Part shown: one piece after another, positions 48,433 through 61,251 of the stretch | Layout: the number at the start of each line of letters is the position of its first letter | Position numbering within the stretch: the stretch's first letter is position 1 | Source: Imbricaverruca yamaguchii | Taxonomy: Eukaryota; Arthropoda; Thecostraca; Neoverrucidae | Length of the DNA stretch: 64,000 bases | Assembly: GCA_034440575.1 (NCBI GenBank) | Contig: JAOTOL010001082.1 | Span: forward strand, 186,001 to 250,000 | Direction: 5' to 3' | Made by a program: the position numbers and the translations under genes | The notes under the pieces: generated by a model | What the model was told of the DNA's origin: nothing | What the model saw: the letters and a program-made list of their open reading frames with translations, nothing else | Database searches by the model: none

Positions 48433-51400
48433 GCCCACGGCATAATACTGTTCGTCAGTTGAGATGTCGACGCGGAATAAGATGCAGACTTCAGGGGTAG
48501 ACAACGCCCTGACGTTTACGCAGCGTTCACCAATTCCAGCTAAATGTCCAGTAAACGATCGTAACATTCAAGTTAAGCTCTGGCTTCTGCACTGGCTTAT
48601 TCACCAACGGACATAGTCAACGAGTTGGTAGCGTACCGCTGGCATTTTCTGTTGGCTGGCTGTGGTACGAGACACTGGTGCCACCAGAGGACGACACGAC
48701 AGGATCTGACCTTACCCAAACGCTTGATCTCTTAATGTAAATAAGATTGCTACCAGAGAACGTTCACTGTGTGAACGTCTTTGCGATATCCAGTGATACG
48801 AAGTCATATTTTCCTTTAACAAGTGTTGTTTTGCTTCTTGGAATTAAGATAGAAGAGGGATCCTGTGATGACATACGCAGCGCGTAATTCTGGAGAAAAG
48901 AACGTTTCAATGGATCTAACGCATTCCATCGACGTGAGTGAGCACGTCTCTCAACTAGATGCGATGTGCCACCATGACTGTTGGTAGTCATCATAGTCAT
49001 GGACGGTTGGTCATAGTTGCCATGCGAAAATCCATTACCTGCGTTCATGTGTCAGTCAGATTTCACCAAGTTGATCTTAATAATAGTTGTATTTGAGGTT
49101 GCGTCCCGTGGTGGGCATATTTTTACTTGCAGTACAGCTGGCATGTATTACCATCTTCATCCTTCCGGATGAAAGCAAAGCAAGCTCTCTCCTCATATCT
49201 TTCGGTCTCAAAGTAGTCTCATTCACAATTTACTGACTAAAATCCACAAACTAAAGTCTACTAACTAAAACTATCGATACCATGTCGAAAAACTTTGTAC
49301 TATTATTGGCATTGGTATAAGGATTTATAATAAATGCACAATGAAGGCAATACAGCAAACATAAAGTAAATCGTTGTCTTGTGTGAATGCCCCTTCGGCA
49401 CCTGCTTTCATGTCCAGGCGGAGCCGCTTTAACGGAGTAATTCAGCTGTAGTTGCGGCGGGAGCCCCTCCTAGACATGTTATTACACAAGCAAAGCCTGG
49501 CGTTGGTCGGTCACCCAGGTGACCGATCTGAGGAACTGCATCTCCCTACGGAAATATTGATCAGTGGCAGCCAGGCTGACCCTTGGCAGATGCAACTTCA
49601 GGAGCATGATGGTCGGATTGGTGGATTGTTAATTCACATTCGTTCCTGAGCGGCATTCAATCGTGCATTCGCACATTAACACATTAGTGACTGATGTCGG
49701 TGGGAGGCCCTGACCCTTTCTTATGTGTCGGAGAGTTCACTTAGTATTGACAAACAGCACATCGTATGCGGGAATGATGATGTGACGATGACCCAATGCT
49801 TCCTTCTGAGGAGCAGATTGTCAGCAAGGTGTTTTCATCGCATGACATGGTTTCTTGGCGTTTTTTAAAGAAATATGTATATTTTGTGCCGCCGCAGTAA
49901 GCCGGTGAACGATGCTATGAAGCTATAATGCATTAATGGGAAAGGCAGCTGCCGCTCAAGTCGAACTTGCTGACGCTAATTATCCGCCGATGTCGCGTAT
50001 GATGTCGGAGGTGTTACCAGTCTCGGCGCCACCAGAGCACCCCTGCACGTCAACTGTCCGGCAATTGCTGTCGACCTGTTCGTCAGGTTTTACTGCCGAA
50101 CTTCTCTCGGTTTGCGCCATTGGAAGGTTCCTGACGAAACGAACAGCTTGCACTGCGCCCGGTTTTCTCTTTACGCGCTCGGGCGCACGTGCGGATGCTC
50201 GCAGGGAAGAGTGGCACACAGCTGTGATTCTATCGCACGCGATCGTTCCGTCCCCCGACACTCAGAGTGAGATTGCGCTTACGGCGTGTGTCAATGCGAT
50301 GGTGCCCGCAGGTTTTTGGCATCGTTGGCGCCATTTGCCACGGCCATGTGCAGCTGCAACATCTGTTGTTGGTGTACTGTGAGTGAGGTGTTGCTGCACC
50401 ATCGGCCGGCATGCGGTGATGCTCTTTTGGTGAACGGTCGCACTGCGAGATGGCCATGCGGCGTCACTTCCGATTTTGATGTTTCGACGAGAACATTCTG
50501 CCTCGGTTGATATCAGTGTTCTACGATGTCGATTAGCACAATACATATTTAGCCTTTACCTTGAAGAGCCAGTGTTTGTGTTGGTATTGTACGAGAACTG
50601 GCAGACGGGAATGTGGCAACGTGAAGTGGCGTCGCGATGCTGAGCGTCTGAAAACACCCACCAGACGTCACATCAGTGTCCACATAGAAGCGTCCCTGAC
50701 CATTGCACGCATAACCGTACTGCGGAATACACGTATACCGTATATCTACACGGAAAGCTGACGAAGGGAGATCATTACTTTCCTTACGATTCCTTCAATT
50801 GACCTGAGATTGACCGAACAAACTATGCAGCATCTGGATCATTCCACATCGACCGAATCGGTCGATAACACTCCATCCCTCAGATCTTGCTTGTACTTTG
50901 TCTTGTGGGTTATCTTAGTCCTGAATGCGATTCGGATGTTTTATGTCTCCCCGACCAATAATTTGTCCTGTACGGTGGCGTCAAAATATGGCTTCATATC
51001 ATGACCTAATCTTTTAATGCCAGCGAATCTCTGGATGAGGGAATTCTTGACACATCTTTTTTGTTCAAAATCAGCGTCAGAAAGAAAGGGGGTACACCGC
51101 AGGTAAAGTTGATGCAAACAAAATTTAGAACTTTGGCAGACTTAGAAGAATAAAACATGCAAAAATCGAAACAAAAAGATAAAATAAATCTTGCGAAATG
51201 GTTGAATTCAAAATTCATTTTCCATAAAAAGATATTTCACTAGATATTCACTGGAAAAGATAGTTCACTGCTGAATATCTGTACCTGGAGTGAAGTCTCT
51301 GAAATATGCAATATTGAAAGCCCTCCGAAAACCAGAATGCAACTGCATTTCCAAAATTAACTAGTTAATACATTTTTACAGATTAAACAAGTGTATCACA

Positions 51401-52155
51401 GACCAAAGCGATGCACCAGGACGAGCTCTTTCAGATGTCGTTTTAAAATCATACGTCAGTTGATATTTACTATCTGAAAAAGACATTTGCGGGAATAAAT
51501 GCCGTTCGACACGCTATTATTACAGATTGAATGCCCTACTAGGCACAATTACTACTAGGCGTTGCAGTCATCAGAAAGAACAAAAAGCGGCCTGAAAACG
51601 CCCTATTGTACTAAATGCGCAGAATACAACTTGAAAATTTTCCAATTTTTTTTCCTCACGGAATGTCCGATAGTATTTTACAATTCTTAAAGGTGAGCAC
51701 GGCTCCAGATTCCACTTTCACCCCAAACATAGGTTTGGGGAAATCTAAATCGACATCGTATGTGATGACTTGGTTATCAAAGCCAAATTGACGCCGTTTA
51801 ATCTGGTTGCATTTACCTATCATATGTACCAATGTGCAGTAATGCCCGATGCGCAATGTCCCAAGAACGTTAATAATTAAGTCACATGAAGGTTGCGAAA
51901 TTGTTTCCGGGCAAAGTCGAAGTGCTTCGCGACAGCAAACAGTGGCTTGCTACAGGTGTTCAACTGTATTTCCATGCACATGATGCTTTGCAAGTGGAAA
52001 GAAATCATAATTGTTCTTCTTGTTGTGATGTTTGCATGGCGGAATATGGTTCGACTGCATCGTTGTCATGTTTGATGGCACTCAGTACGTGTTGTAGGTA
52101 ACCACCAGCTTATTCATGCCAAGCAAATTTACGACGCTACGCATATTCACGCGTA
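48433..52155. other. 3.7 kb without recognisable genes
   Basis: No exons, element termini or tandem arrays recognised apart from a short CTAACTAAA repetition at 49230-49270. A 148-codon frame at 49936-50382 and a 64-codon frame with a hydrophobic stretch at 50810-51001 have no support. Confidence 0.45.
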
Positions 52156-52159
52156 TTCA

Positions 52160-52734
52160 TAGTGAACGAACGGTAAAATTTAGCATACCTTTTCCCACAT
52201 CAATTTGGCATGCTGCTTCACAATTGTGAAGTCAGGTCATATAGGGTAAACAAGTTAGCCAAGGTCAAGTGAGGTCACCTCCAAAAAGTTCAACCAGTCG
52301 TCACGCTTTAACGGATATAAATATTTTAATGGAACTTTCAGCGTTTGCTTATCTTTAGGGAACTTATCTTTATCGTTTGCAACAAAACGTAGGAGAGGAA
52401 TTTCTCACTTTCCCCTGTTTTGACTACTTATTAATTATCAATATTTGCCTACTAGGTACCATATGAAAAATTCCGGCTAAAATATTTTTTTTTTATTATT
52501 AGAGCAAGTTGACTTCCAACAACGCTTCTCGGTCTGCCCTATCAAATAGAAAACGAAAATTAAATAAACATTGCAAACTTAAAATTTTGAAACTTCATTT
52601 TTTTTGGGGGGGGGGGGGGGTGGGCACCATTATATGGACCTGGTCGATTTCGCTGCCCTTTTCTGATTAAAATTATTTTCTTTTTTCAAATATCCCCCAA
52701 AATGAACTCCCAAAGACAACGAACTCCGGGTTAA
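52160..52734. mobile_element. TTAA-family MITE, truncated copy
   Basis: Same orientation as the 40254-41107 copy and similar to its 40320-40870 part (CACATCAATTTGGCATG; GGTCAAGTGAGGTCACCTCC; GTTGACTTCCAACAACG; ATGAACTCC). The end module is lost, but the sequence closes with GGGTTAA at 52728-52734. The left terminus is missing. Confidence 0.8.
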
Positions 52735-53590
52735 GTAAACTACAAGAACTGTATTGGAAAACTACTCATGGGTCAGTTGGAAAAAACAGGTTTTCATGGT
52801 CTGACGTTTATTTAGTTATTCCGTCCCATCGTTATTCTATTGTGCGGTCAGATGTTTCGAGTACCAAACCACCAGGTGTTCCGAAGTAAATTACGTCGTC
52901 ACACGTAGATAAACCTATGGATGCCATATCGGTAATCGGTGACCTTCAAGTATGTGAAGTTTAACAAGGCAACCTACAAGAGTTACATCAATAAGTTTTG
53001 TGTTTTGTAATAATAAGTGCTGAATGTTAAATTTGTAATACAATAATTAGTTGAGATAATTAAACGTTTTATATCACTCGTTTCAATTCATTGTTCGATC
53101 CCCTTAGTTGTCCAATGAGAAAAGACGTTCTCGAGATCAGTCCGTTCCCAAAATCGCAAAATCATAGAAGACCATGGAGAACGGACGGGTATATGGGATA
53201 TTTAAATATTTAAAATATATTTAAAAGCAAAATGCATTTCAATTCGGCAGCCAGTTCATGCCCCCTCCCCCGTTTCTATTACTTCCGTCAAATTTATTAA
53301 TTTCAATGGACTATTGGTCACAGAAGGCCACGAGGTTACGGGGTTAAGGAGTCACCAGATCAAACGTGAGAGATGTTGATATTTTATCGGAGATTTATCT
53401 CCTTGATCATTTTATTATAACGGATGCATCACATGTCACGCTTCGTCTTCATTATCGATGAGATATCCATAGTCAAAGATACCCTTGTTGCACGAACTGA
53501 AAATAGTGCCGGAAGCTATAATTCTGAAATCGTTAGTCGGATCGGGCAAGAACTTGTTCAGGCATGTTCAAAAGCATAAGACTACCCTGT
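52735..53590. other. no gene seen
   Basis: AT-rich DNA without a recognisable feature. Confidence 0.4.
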
Positions 53591-53805
53591 ACCAGACTTG
53601 TGCTCGACTCAAATTATTTGAGTCGACTCACATTTGACTTGTAGATCTTGGGATCAGATTCAACTCATGATTCAGAGCAAGTCAAAATTATCTAATTCGA
53701 CTCAACTCAGACTCAGCTCATATGACATGATTCGACTCACGACTAAAACAGACCAAAAGAAATTTGAATCGATTCAGATCCGACTCACTGGTATCTGACC
53801 CGTGA
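53590..53805. repeat. GACTCA-rich module, copy A
   Basis: Starts AGACTTGTGCTCGACTCAA and carries many GACTCA/GATTCAACTCA hexamers. An inverted relative ends with TTGAGTCGAGCACAAGTCT at 61793-61811. Confidence 0.75.
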
Positions 53806-53885
53806 ACCATATGATCCAGTGTGCACTGCCCACATATATATACATACATTTATATATAAATGTATACATGCATACACACATACAG

Positions 53886-53919
<34 letters not shown>

Positions 53920-53924
53920 GTTTG

Positions 53925-54360
53925 AATATTGGAATAGTGTCAAAGCTTGGTTTCCTGATAATGAAAAAGATGGTTGGCTTTTAGAGAGAGTAAAAAAAGG
54001 GCTAGAAAATTGGTTTATGACATAAGCGACCTGGCATATGAGGAAAGATTGAAGAAATTGAATATGTTTTCACTTAGATATAGAAGGTTGAGATGAGATC
54101 TCATCGAGGTCTTTAAATTTGTTCATGGTCAGGAGAAGGGACATACGAAAAAAATGTTATAACTTAACAGAAATGATGCAAATAGAGGTCATCAATTCAG
54201 AATTACAGTTAACCACAACAGAACAAGGTTAAGACAGTGTTTCTTTACCAACAGGGTAGTAGAACGCTGAAACCATTTGCCAGAAGCAGCACACTGAACA
54301 TGTTTATAAACAGCATAGACTCTCATCAGAATAGAGGGCTTGCTTTTTAGTATTCAAGAG
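53925..54360 (+). pseudogene. non-LTR reverse transcriptase C-terminal tail
   Basis: Translation in one mostly constant frame gives DLAYEERLKKLNMFSLRYRR, then L(stop)DLIEVFKFVHG, RGHQFRI...RTRLRQCFFTNRVVE and NHLPEAA. This is the characteristic region downstream of the polymerase domain in CR1/jockey-like elements (family resemblance from memory). At least four in-frame stops make it a fossil. The polymerase core and endonuclease are absent. It ends near a TA/GT microsatellite, often seen at non-LTR 3' tails. Confidence 0.75.
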
Positions 54361-54454
54361 AGAGTTGATCGACGGATTTGGTTGGCAACTGGTTGATTGT
54401 CCGGAGTACAACCAAGAAGGTATGGTTCATAGTTGCAAGGATCTTTTTATGTCT

Positions 54455-54455
<1 letters not shown>

Positions 54456-54531
<76 letters not shown>
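54456..54531. repeat. (TA)n(TG)n microsatellite
   Basis: About 13 TA and 24 TG repeats. Position downstream of the non-LTR tail suggests it may derive from the element's 3' repeat. Confidence 0.97.
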
Positions 54532-54532
<1 letters not shown>

Positions 54533-54607
54533 TGTGAAAACAAAGTTATAGGAAAATAATTTATTTGACAGACATTTCGATGTCAACGCATCTTCATCTG
54601 TGTATAA

Positions 54608-54776
54608 TTAACCTGCGCCGTCTATCCAGTCAGATCCTCACACCCCGTCTCGGGAGGGGGGGGGCGGTGGATAACCTATCCGCGAAACTATCTGCTGTCC
54701 ACTGTCCACTATCCGCGAACAACCTGAGGGGGGGGGGGGGCGGTTGAAGACCCCTCCCCGGGGCGGGACGGGTTAA
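54608..54776. mobile_element. TTAA-family MITE, 169-bp deletion derivative
   Basis: Bounded by TTAA at 54608 and 54773. One end is TTAACCTGCGCC...CAGTCAGATCCTCACACCCC, the other GGCGGTTGAAGACCCCTCCC...GGGACGGGTTAA. These match the two ends of the 854-bp copy at 40254-41107 while the middle is missing. It also contains a duplicated CTATCCGCGAA motif and two G runs. Confidence 0.85.
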
Positions 54777-54904
54777 AGAAGATTATTCATCTTTATTTAC
54801 ATACCAGCAAAGGTGCCCTAACACCGAAACATCTGTTGAGTATATTATTTTGTAATAACTTTGCTTTCACCTCACATTATTTATAATTCGTCATGAACTG
54901 TAAT

Positions 54905-54934
54905 GGTTGGTATATATGTATATGTATACGTATA

Positions 54935-54990
<56 letters not shown>

Positions 54991-55034
54991 TATGTAACAT
55001 GCATATATATATATATACATACACATATATATAT
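54905..55034. repeat. (TA)n microsatellite, insertion target
   Basis: AT repeat with GCATATG interruptions. It resumes beyond the right end of the 4.3-kb transposon (59321-59332), so the element inserted into this tract. Confidence 0.92.
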
Positions 55035-56163
55035 TAGGGTGGAGTGATTTCCAAAATTTTTGGTGTTAAAGTCTTAAAACTTGCGTTTGGTTCTAAAAAG
55101 ACGATCTGCAAAGTTTTAGAGCAATCTGAGGCCGGGAAGCCGCCGCGCCTCAGGGCTTTCTGAGGCCGAAATGACGTTTTTCTACCAACTTGCGGGAGCA
55201 AGCCCGATTTCAGGAATTTAAATCATTAGATAGCAAATAAATATTTTTTTTTCATTGCATTGTATAGTTTTTCATCCACCGTTGTGCTAATTTTCACTTC
55301 CCTAACTTGAAAATTGTGCCTGTCATGACGCAGAGTTCCGGAAGGTGTGCCGCCCGCAGCGCCACCACTCCCCTCTATCGGCAGAAGTATGAACTGCGAC
55401 CATCCATCGTTCATTCCGCAATATAAGTATCTTTCTTGGTCAACTGGGGGGCAGGTAGGTGGCGAATTTGAGACAGTGCACAGTGTGCTGACTTCTTATG
55501 CGCACAGCGCTATTTTATTACGATTCCAGCGACTTCTATCGACAGCTATACACGATTGGAGCGTAGCCACAGCCGGCTTTGGCATATTGTGGCCTGCCTT
55601 TCAGCCTCCAAGCTCACAATGTTTACCTGAGATACCCTGCTAGCATGTTTTCTTGGCTGCATGTGAATTGTTGCTGCAGATATTTGAACTTAATTAAATT
55701 ACTTTGGCAGAAACACTGACAATCCCACACCTTACTGGGTGGGTACTCGGTTGCACGACTAACGCATACCGCTCAAATTTAGCAGTACTGGCGATGATTG
55801 CGTACTCCGACCATCGATTGCCCACCAACTGTTGCATTTGCTCACCATCACCACCATGGTCATGGGTAAAGAGTTGCTTTGTAAGTTACCCCACTGGCGG
55901 CCAATATATTGCGCGGCCACGGCCGGGGTGGCCGAGGCATATTCTCCAACCATGACCATGGTTGGAACCGAAAATAAGGATCTACGAGGGCGTGTGTCGC
56001 ACGCGGAATTTCCAATGCAGTTATGCACCCTGAACTTCCTGGTATAGCAAAAAACTTTGTGATACATTTTTATCCTATGGCGAGGGATCAATTTTGAAAC
56101 TTACCAGTTGCCTAAACAGTTTTTGCCTCTTTTCCAGACTAGTGAACCTATCAGATTTCGAGT

Positions 56164-58643
56164 ATGAAAGTAAAAAAGGTTAAGGGAAGTTCATTCCGAT
56201 CGAAGACGGCTCGCTTTGCGTTGGGCCATCCCTGCGAACTGCCGAAGAACCAACTGCCACTTCAGATTCATGTATACAACTTCTACAGACTACAGTCTAA
56301 CAGACTTCGGGCTGTCGACAACCATGCAGCGGGCGAAAAGCAAATCGCCACGGGCGTTGCCAAGGGCGTTGTATACCTTTGGGGGAAAGCAAGCGTCCCT
56401 GTTAAATCGTTTCAGTCGATTGTCCGGGGTGTCCTGGTGATTATGAAGAAAGGAAAGGATCTAACAAAGACCCCAATAAAGAAACGCGTTGGCGCAAGCA
56501 AAACGATTCCCCTCCATGAGCTGATTGACATCTGCGCGTGCAGTTGTCCTTCGAGAAATGCCTGCAGCTGCCCCAGTGAGAACGAGGTTCCATACCGCGA
56601 GTGGAATTTCTTACAAGACCAGCGAGGTGAGAGGAAGCGAAGCATCGGCGGCATTGACATGAAGACCTCCAATGCATTGGGGAGGAGGCGAAGAGTTCAG
56701 AACCGTCTGCGGCCTGACCCGGCTTTCCTTCAGACGGACGCCAACGACTCGGATCCTGGTCCCTCGGGTCTGACCGAGCACAGCATGGGACATGAGCCCG
56801 AAAGCATGGACGAGGGAAGCAATGGTGACGATGCATATGACACAGGGAGTGTCCACGAACCAACACAGACTAGGGCTCCGTACAATATGATGCCTCCGGA
56901 GAATTTCGCTAATTAGTGTGACCGGTACTTTGAGGTCACTGATAGGATTGCAGCGGCCCTTGGCACCGCTCTCTTGAAGGACCTTGGCCTCGTCACTGAG
57001 AACGACACGAGGCACGTCATCACACGAGATAAAGTGATAAGAGCCAGAAAAAGGGCACAGGAGAAAGAAAAACGAAAGCTAAAGGAGGGCATAGGCGGTA
57101 AAGTACAGTGCATGGGATTCGATGGGAGACAGGATATCGCAAAGATACGAGAGAAAACAAATGAGCAAGACGTACGGCTTACGGGAAAAGAGAAGCATCT
57201 GGTATTTGTGAGCGAGCCAGGTAGAACCTACATCGCTCACAGAACACTGACATCAGAAAATAGTGCAGCAATTGCTGGCAAGGCTTTAGAAGTCGTTCGG
57301 GAGTGCGACTCAGAAGAATCCCTGCAGGCAGTATTGGTCGATGGCACTGCCGTCAACACAGGCTGTGAAAACGGTGCACTCACGATGATGGAGCGCCAGC
57401 TGGGCCGTAGCGTCCAGTGGCTCATCTGCCTTCTTCATGGCAACGTGCTTCCGATGAGGTATGTGCCGCTTGTTTTTATAATAAAACAAGAATGGACTGA
57501 AATACTTCGCCACTATCCACCTGATCCTTACAAATTACATGCCATACAATAATATACTGCGTCATCTGCATACCTATCTAGAACCATGGCAATTTGTGAG
57601 TCCGTAGTACAATCCAAACACTTGCCATGCCATTTGCCCATTTAGACCCTGATAAATGTTAATCCAATTCCTTCCTTGTCCCAATCCCATTCTGTCCTGG
57701 GCTTTTTCGCAGGCATGTGTTCGTGGAGCTGGATGAAGGCCACGGTACCAGTGGGTCCAAGTCCTTCAAGGGCCCGCTGGGACAAACTATAGCTGGTGAC
57801 ATTCACCGCCACCCGGGGGTGGACTTCCGTCCCATACCATTCAACGCACCTGACATCGCGGAGCAGGTTGTCGCAGACCTGTCTGCTGACCAGCGCATCC
57901 TTCTCCGATACTGCCGAGCCGTCGCCACCGGCGTTGTCAGTGCTGAGCTGACACGCACCAGGCCGGGTCCGCTTAACCACGCGCGGTGGCTAACTCTCGG
58001 CATCAGAGTGCTCGTACTGTACACGATAACTGCGTCGCCAACCCCGGCTCTGACAAAGATGACAGAGTTTGTCCAGCAGGTGTATGCCCCTATGTGGTTC
58101 GACATCAAGGCGCGCCCACTCTTCACGCAAGGAGTCGTGCATCTCTTCAGAACGATGGGACTTATTCAGACACAGACACCTGAAGTGCAGACAGTGGCGA
58201 AACGTTCAGTGCAACGAAACAAGTGGTTCGCCCACCCGGAGAACCTAATCGCGGCCATGGTTGTCGACGCTGAGAGGTCGATCCGGGAGGGGGGGGTCAA
58301 ACTGAGCATGAGTGCGCGGAGTAATTCGAGATCCCGGTGCCGACAGTTCATGGTGTCCCTATTGAACTGGGAGGCGGCCACATACACCGACATGATTCAA
58401 TGGGACCATGTCGAGGTGACCGAACCGCCAGTTACCGCTCACATGTCGAACGACGAGATTATGTCAGCCGTCGACCAACCTCTCTCGCTACCGGCATTCC
58501 CATGCCACGCACAAAGTGTCGAGCGATGCGTTACGGCGTCCACGCGTGTGTTTGGCGAGGACAGGCGACACGGCATTATCGTATCGCGCCAGGCCAGTTG
58601 TGCCGCGAGACCGAAATCCGCCAAAAAAAGTGACTTCGTGTAG
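56164..58643 (+). pseudogene. transposase-like gene, one in-frame stop
   Basis: Exon 1 is 56164-57458 and exon 2 is 57713-58643; a 254-nt intron (ATGAG|GTATGT ... TTTTTCGCAG|GCATG) joins them as LPMRHVFVELD. The ATG precedes a conserved KGSSFRSKTARFALGHPCEL start. A Cys-rich CACSCPSRNACSCP follows near residue 125-140, then VDGTAVNTG (about residue 392), CLLHGN (about 425), and near the C-terminus FPCHAQSVERCV...FGEDRRHGIIVSRQ (about 694-725). I recognise this as a transposase-like family that is repeated, usually as uncharacterized proteins, in arthropod, cnidarian and other genomes. The VDG aspartate and CHxQxVERxV end suggest an RNase H-like fold related to hAT-type enzymes (inference). 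A single TAG at 56914-56916 interrupts an otherwise intact 741-codon frame. Confidence 0.8.
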
Positions 58644-58664
58644 CGGTAAATGTGAGAGAGATGG

Positions 58665-58742
58665 GGGGAGAGAGAGAGAGAGAGAGGGGGAGAGAGTGAG
58701 AGAGAGACATAGACAGTGAGACAGAGACAGAGACAGAGAGAT
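58665..58742. repeat. (GA)n purine tract
   Basis: GA-rich tract just after the transposase stop, inside the transposon. Confidence 0.95.
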
Positions 58743-59332
58743 AGCCGTGTGCAATTCGTAGTCGTATGGTGGTCCAGGATCTTATTTAGATGAGTAGGTC
58801 TTAGGACTAACTGCGCTTAGTTCGTTCTGTTCGTGTGCCTATTTGTAGGCATAACAACCATCCGAATATACCCTGTCTTAGATCCGCCCCCTCCCTGCCT
58901 TCAGTTGTCACAGAGAGGAACTAAAACGGGAAAAACGGCCAATACCCACAGTTTACACTTCCACCGATAGAGGGCAGTGATATCGCTGCGGTCGGTGCAC
59001 CTTACGAGGCTCTGCGTAATGACGGGCACAATTTTCAAGTCAGAGAAGTGAAAATTGGCATAGCGGTCAATGAAAGATCGTAGAATGCAATGAAACAACT
59101 CTTTATTTTCTATCTAATTATTCGAACTCTTGAAATGGTGATTTATCCCGCAAGTTCGTTAGAAAACGTCATTTCGGTCTCAGAAAGTCCTGAGGCGCGG
59201 CGGCTTCCCGGCCTCAGATTGCTCTAAAACTTTGCAGATCGTCTTTTTAGAACCAAACGCAAGTTTTAAGACTTTATCACCCAGCGTTTTTACAAAAACG
59301 CATAAAATCACTCCACCCTAATATATATATAT

Positions 59333-60080
59333 CCAGATGAATGCATGTGGATGTGAATGAAGTAATTAACTAAAAAACATTAATGGGATGAGTGGCTGGC
59401 AATGCATATGCAAAGCAATGAGTGCATAATACTTCAATCCACAACAGCATGATGCACGACCTGAATTATGTATACCTGACACACATCACCTAACCTCAAC
59501 ATAACACCCAGGTCCTGCGCTGCAAAAGGTATCTGCAGATGATGAAATTGCGTCCCCACGAAGCTGGCTTGGTAGCGAGCTTGAAGGCTTTCTTCATCAT
59601 TTGTGTACATGCAATTTTACCGACTTTCCCTACGCTATCTTTATTTTATGACAATATAGACTACTTTGACGTGCTCAAATCTCAAGACCTATGCTTTAGT
59701 TTCAGCATGGGTATCCTAAATGATCCAGATAATCTTCCTGCCTAACAGTGTGCCATTTCCAGTAGGGTCACCATCAAGCCTCCAAATAAGCCTCCAGTGT
59801 GCCTCCAAAATAAATGGATTTTCCCGACGTTTGTCGGGTCCCTCTTCTGTCCATCTTATCTGTTCAAGTTGTCACCCTCGTTCAAGAGCGAAAGAAAGGA
59901 CAGTCAGGGTGTGGGCTAAGGCGCCATAGCTTCTTCTCCCCAATGGCAGGAGAGTTTCTGAAAGGTAACCTCAGAAGACCGCCTGAAATGATCGGACCGC
60001 ACCCCTAGACGGCAACAGGATGCCTACTGTCGTCATAAGAGGTCACATAGCCGCCACAGGAAACCAATAGCTGCCACAGG
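59333..60080. other. no gene seen
   Basis: Unique-looking sequence. Short tandem GCCTCCA repeats occur at 59778-59806. Confidence 0.4.
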
Positions 60081-60082
60081 AG

Positions 60083-60330
60083 GCAGGGGCGGATCCAGGA
60101 ATCCATGAACCTGGGGGCGGGGACACGTGTCTGAAGTGGTGCCACCGCGAACAAGACCTAACAAGTAGCATTAGCAATGTGTTTGGATATGGCGGTGACG
60201 CGTGCACAGCGTTGCCATAAGAGGTCCCCCACCCACCAACGGACATGCATTTCTGAAGACTAAGCTCGACAAAATTATTGCACCCGCGTTCTTGCACCCA
60301 CGGCTTCCATCCCGACAAATTTGCGTTGCC
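60083..60330. mobile_element. possible hAT-like MITE end
   Basis: CAGGGGCGGATCCAGG at 60086 is the typical terminus of non-autonomous hAT elements. The opposite end was not found. It is preceded by a small GCCGCCACAGGA/GCTGCCACAGGA duplication (60050-60083). Confidence 0.4.
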
Positions 60331-60419
60331 GATTGTGATATTGGCGCCTCTGCAAATAGATTAGGCTTAATCACATCCACTACACCACAACGCTTCTGGT
60401 CTGAGCACCAAGGCTAGCC

Positions 60420-61189
60420 ACCTCGGTTTACGCAAGTTACACAGGTTACAGCCAGGTTTCGCTACGACCATATTTCCGTGTGGACGATAGTATATGGTTC
60501 ACAATAGCCATGCATTTACGGATAAATCGGCTTTAATGTTTAGTTATGCATGCATCATCAATAATGCATGCACAATTCATCAAAGGAGAATGCACCATGC
60601 CCTGAGTCTTGTCGGCCTAGAAAAAGCTGTTCTCAACAACTGCTGTATGCCAATGTAGGTAGTTAGATGCATGTTTGTGAAAATAAGCTGCTCCTGGAGT
60701 TTTGGAATCACGAACATTATCCTCTCCGCATTTTTTTCATCTGGATGCTGAATTTCCTAAGTTATTAACTGTTTGACAACGAGCTGCTGTGATCATGTAA
60801 AAGTGTTCAAATTTCACTGAAATTGGTGCAAATTAAGTCGGAATACACAAGGTTTCAAGAAAAATATCCTCCATACAGGATACCTACAAAATATTCCTCT
60901 CTACGTGCCGGATTACAATGCACAAGTCCAACCTTGTCTATGCATGAGAATGAAATGCGTTGGAACAAATGTTTACTGGAAAGAACGGGACAAGTTTATA
61001 ACTCACCTGGTGAGCGGAAGACAAATGTATTTGCTGGCAGATTAAGCAAAAATAAAAGTAACCCTCGCGTAGATTTGAGAAAAGCTTTCCGTAGCCAAAT
61101 TGATGCCAAATTTCTTTTTGAAAACACTTCGGATGACTTCTTGCGACTTGAATGATAACTTCGATCTACCTTCTAGTAAAGGTACCTTT
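60420..61189. other. no gene seen
   Basis: AT-rich. A 110-codon frame at 60823-61155 is lysine/arginine-rich with no recognised domain. Confidence 0.4.
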
Positions 61190-61251
61190 GGTTTGTTATT
61201 TGTCATACGCGCCTCTGATATATCAGATGCGCGTGTGATAAATAACAAACC
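61190..61251. repeat. 62-bp near-perfect palindrome
   Basis: GGTTTGTTATTTGTCATACG and its near complement CGTGTGATAAATAACAAACC flank CGCCTCTGATATATCAGATGCG. It is symmetric about 61220/61221 with only a few mismatches, and both strands therefore give similar peptides here. Confidence 0.93.

Larger units (their letters stand above)
55035..59320 (+). mobile_element. 4.3-kb DNA transposon with ~360-bp TIRs
   Basis: The left inverted repeat (55035 to about 55395) and right one (about 58955 to 59320) match through TAGGGTGGAGTGATTT, AAAGTCTTAAAACTTGCGTT, GACGATCTGCAAAGTTTTAG, AGGCCGGGAAGCCGCCGCGC, ACTTGAAAATTGTGCC and CCCTCTATCGG, at roughly 80% identity overall by eye and higher in the outer 150 bp. 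The flanks on both sides are AT repeats, so a TA- or ATATATAT-type target duplication is possible but cannot be resolved. It contains one two-exon transposase-like gene. The superfamily is not assigned. Confidence 0.93.

Noticed and set aside
47316..48567. 375- and 294-codon minus-strand frames
   Set aside because: They are translations of the 29-bp minisatellite (period 29 residues); the repeat explains the openness.
49936..50382. 148-codon open frame
   Set aside because: No recognisable motif, no splice context and mixed composition; likely chance.
50810..51004. Small membrane protein (hydrophobic stretch SCLYFVLWVILVLNAI)
   Set aside because: Only 64 codons, no support from context; a hydrophobic run can arise from T-rich DNA.
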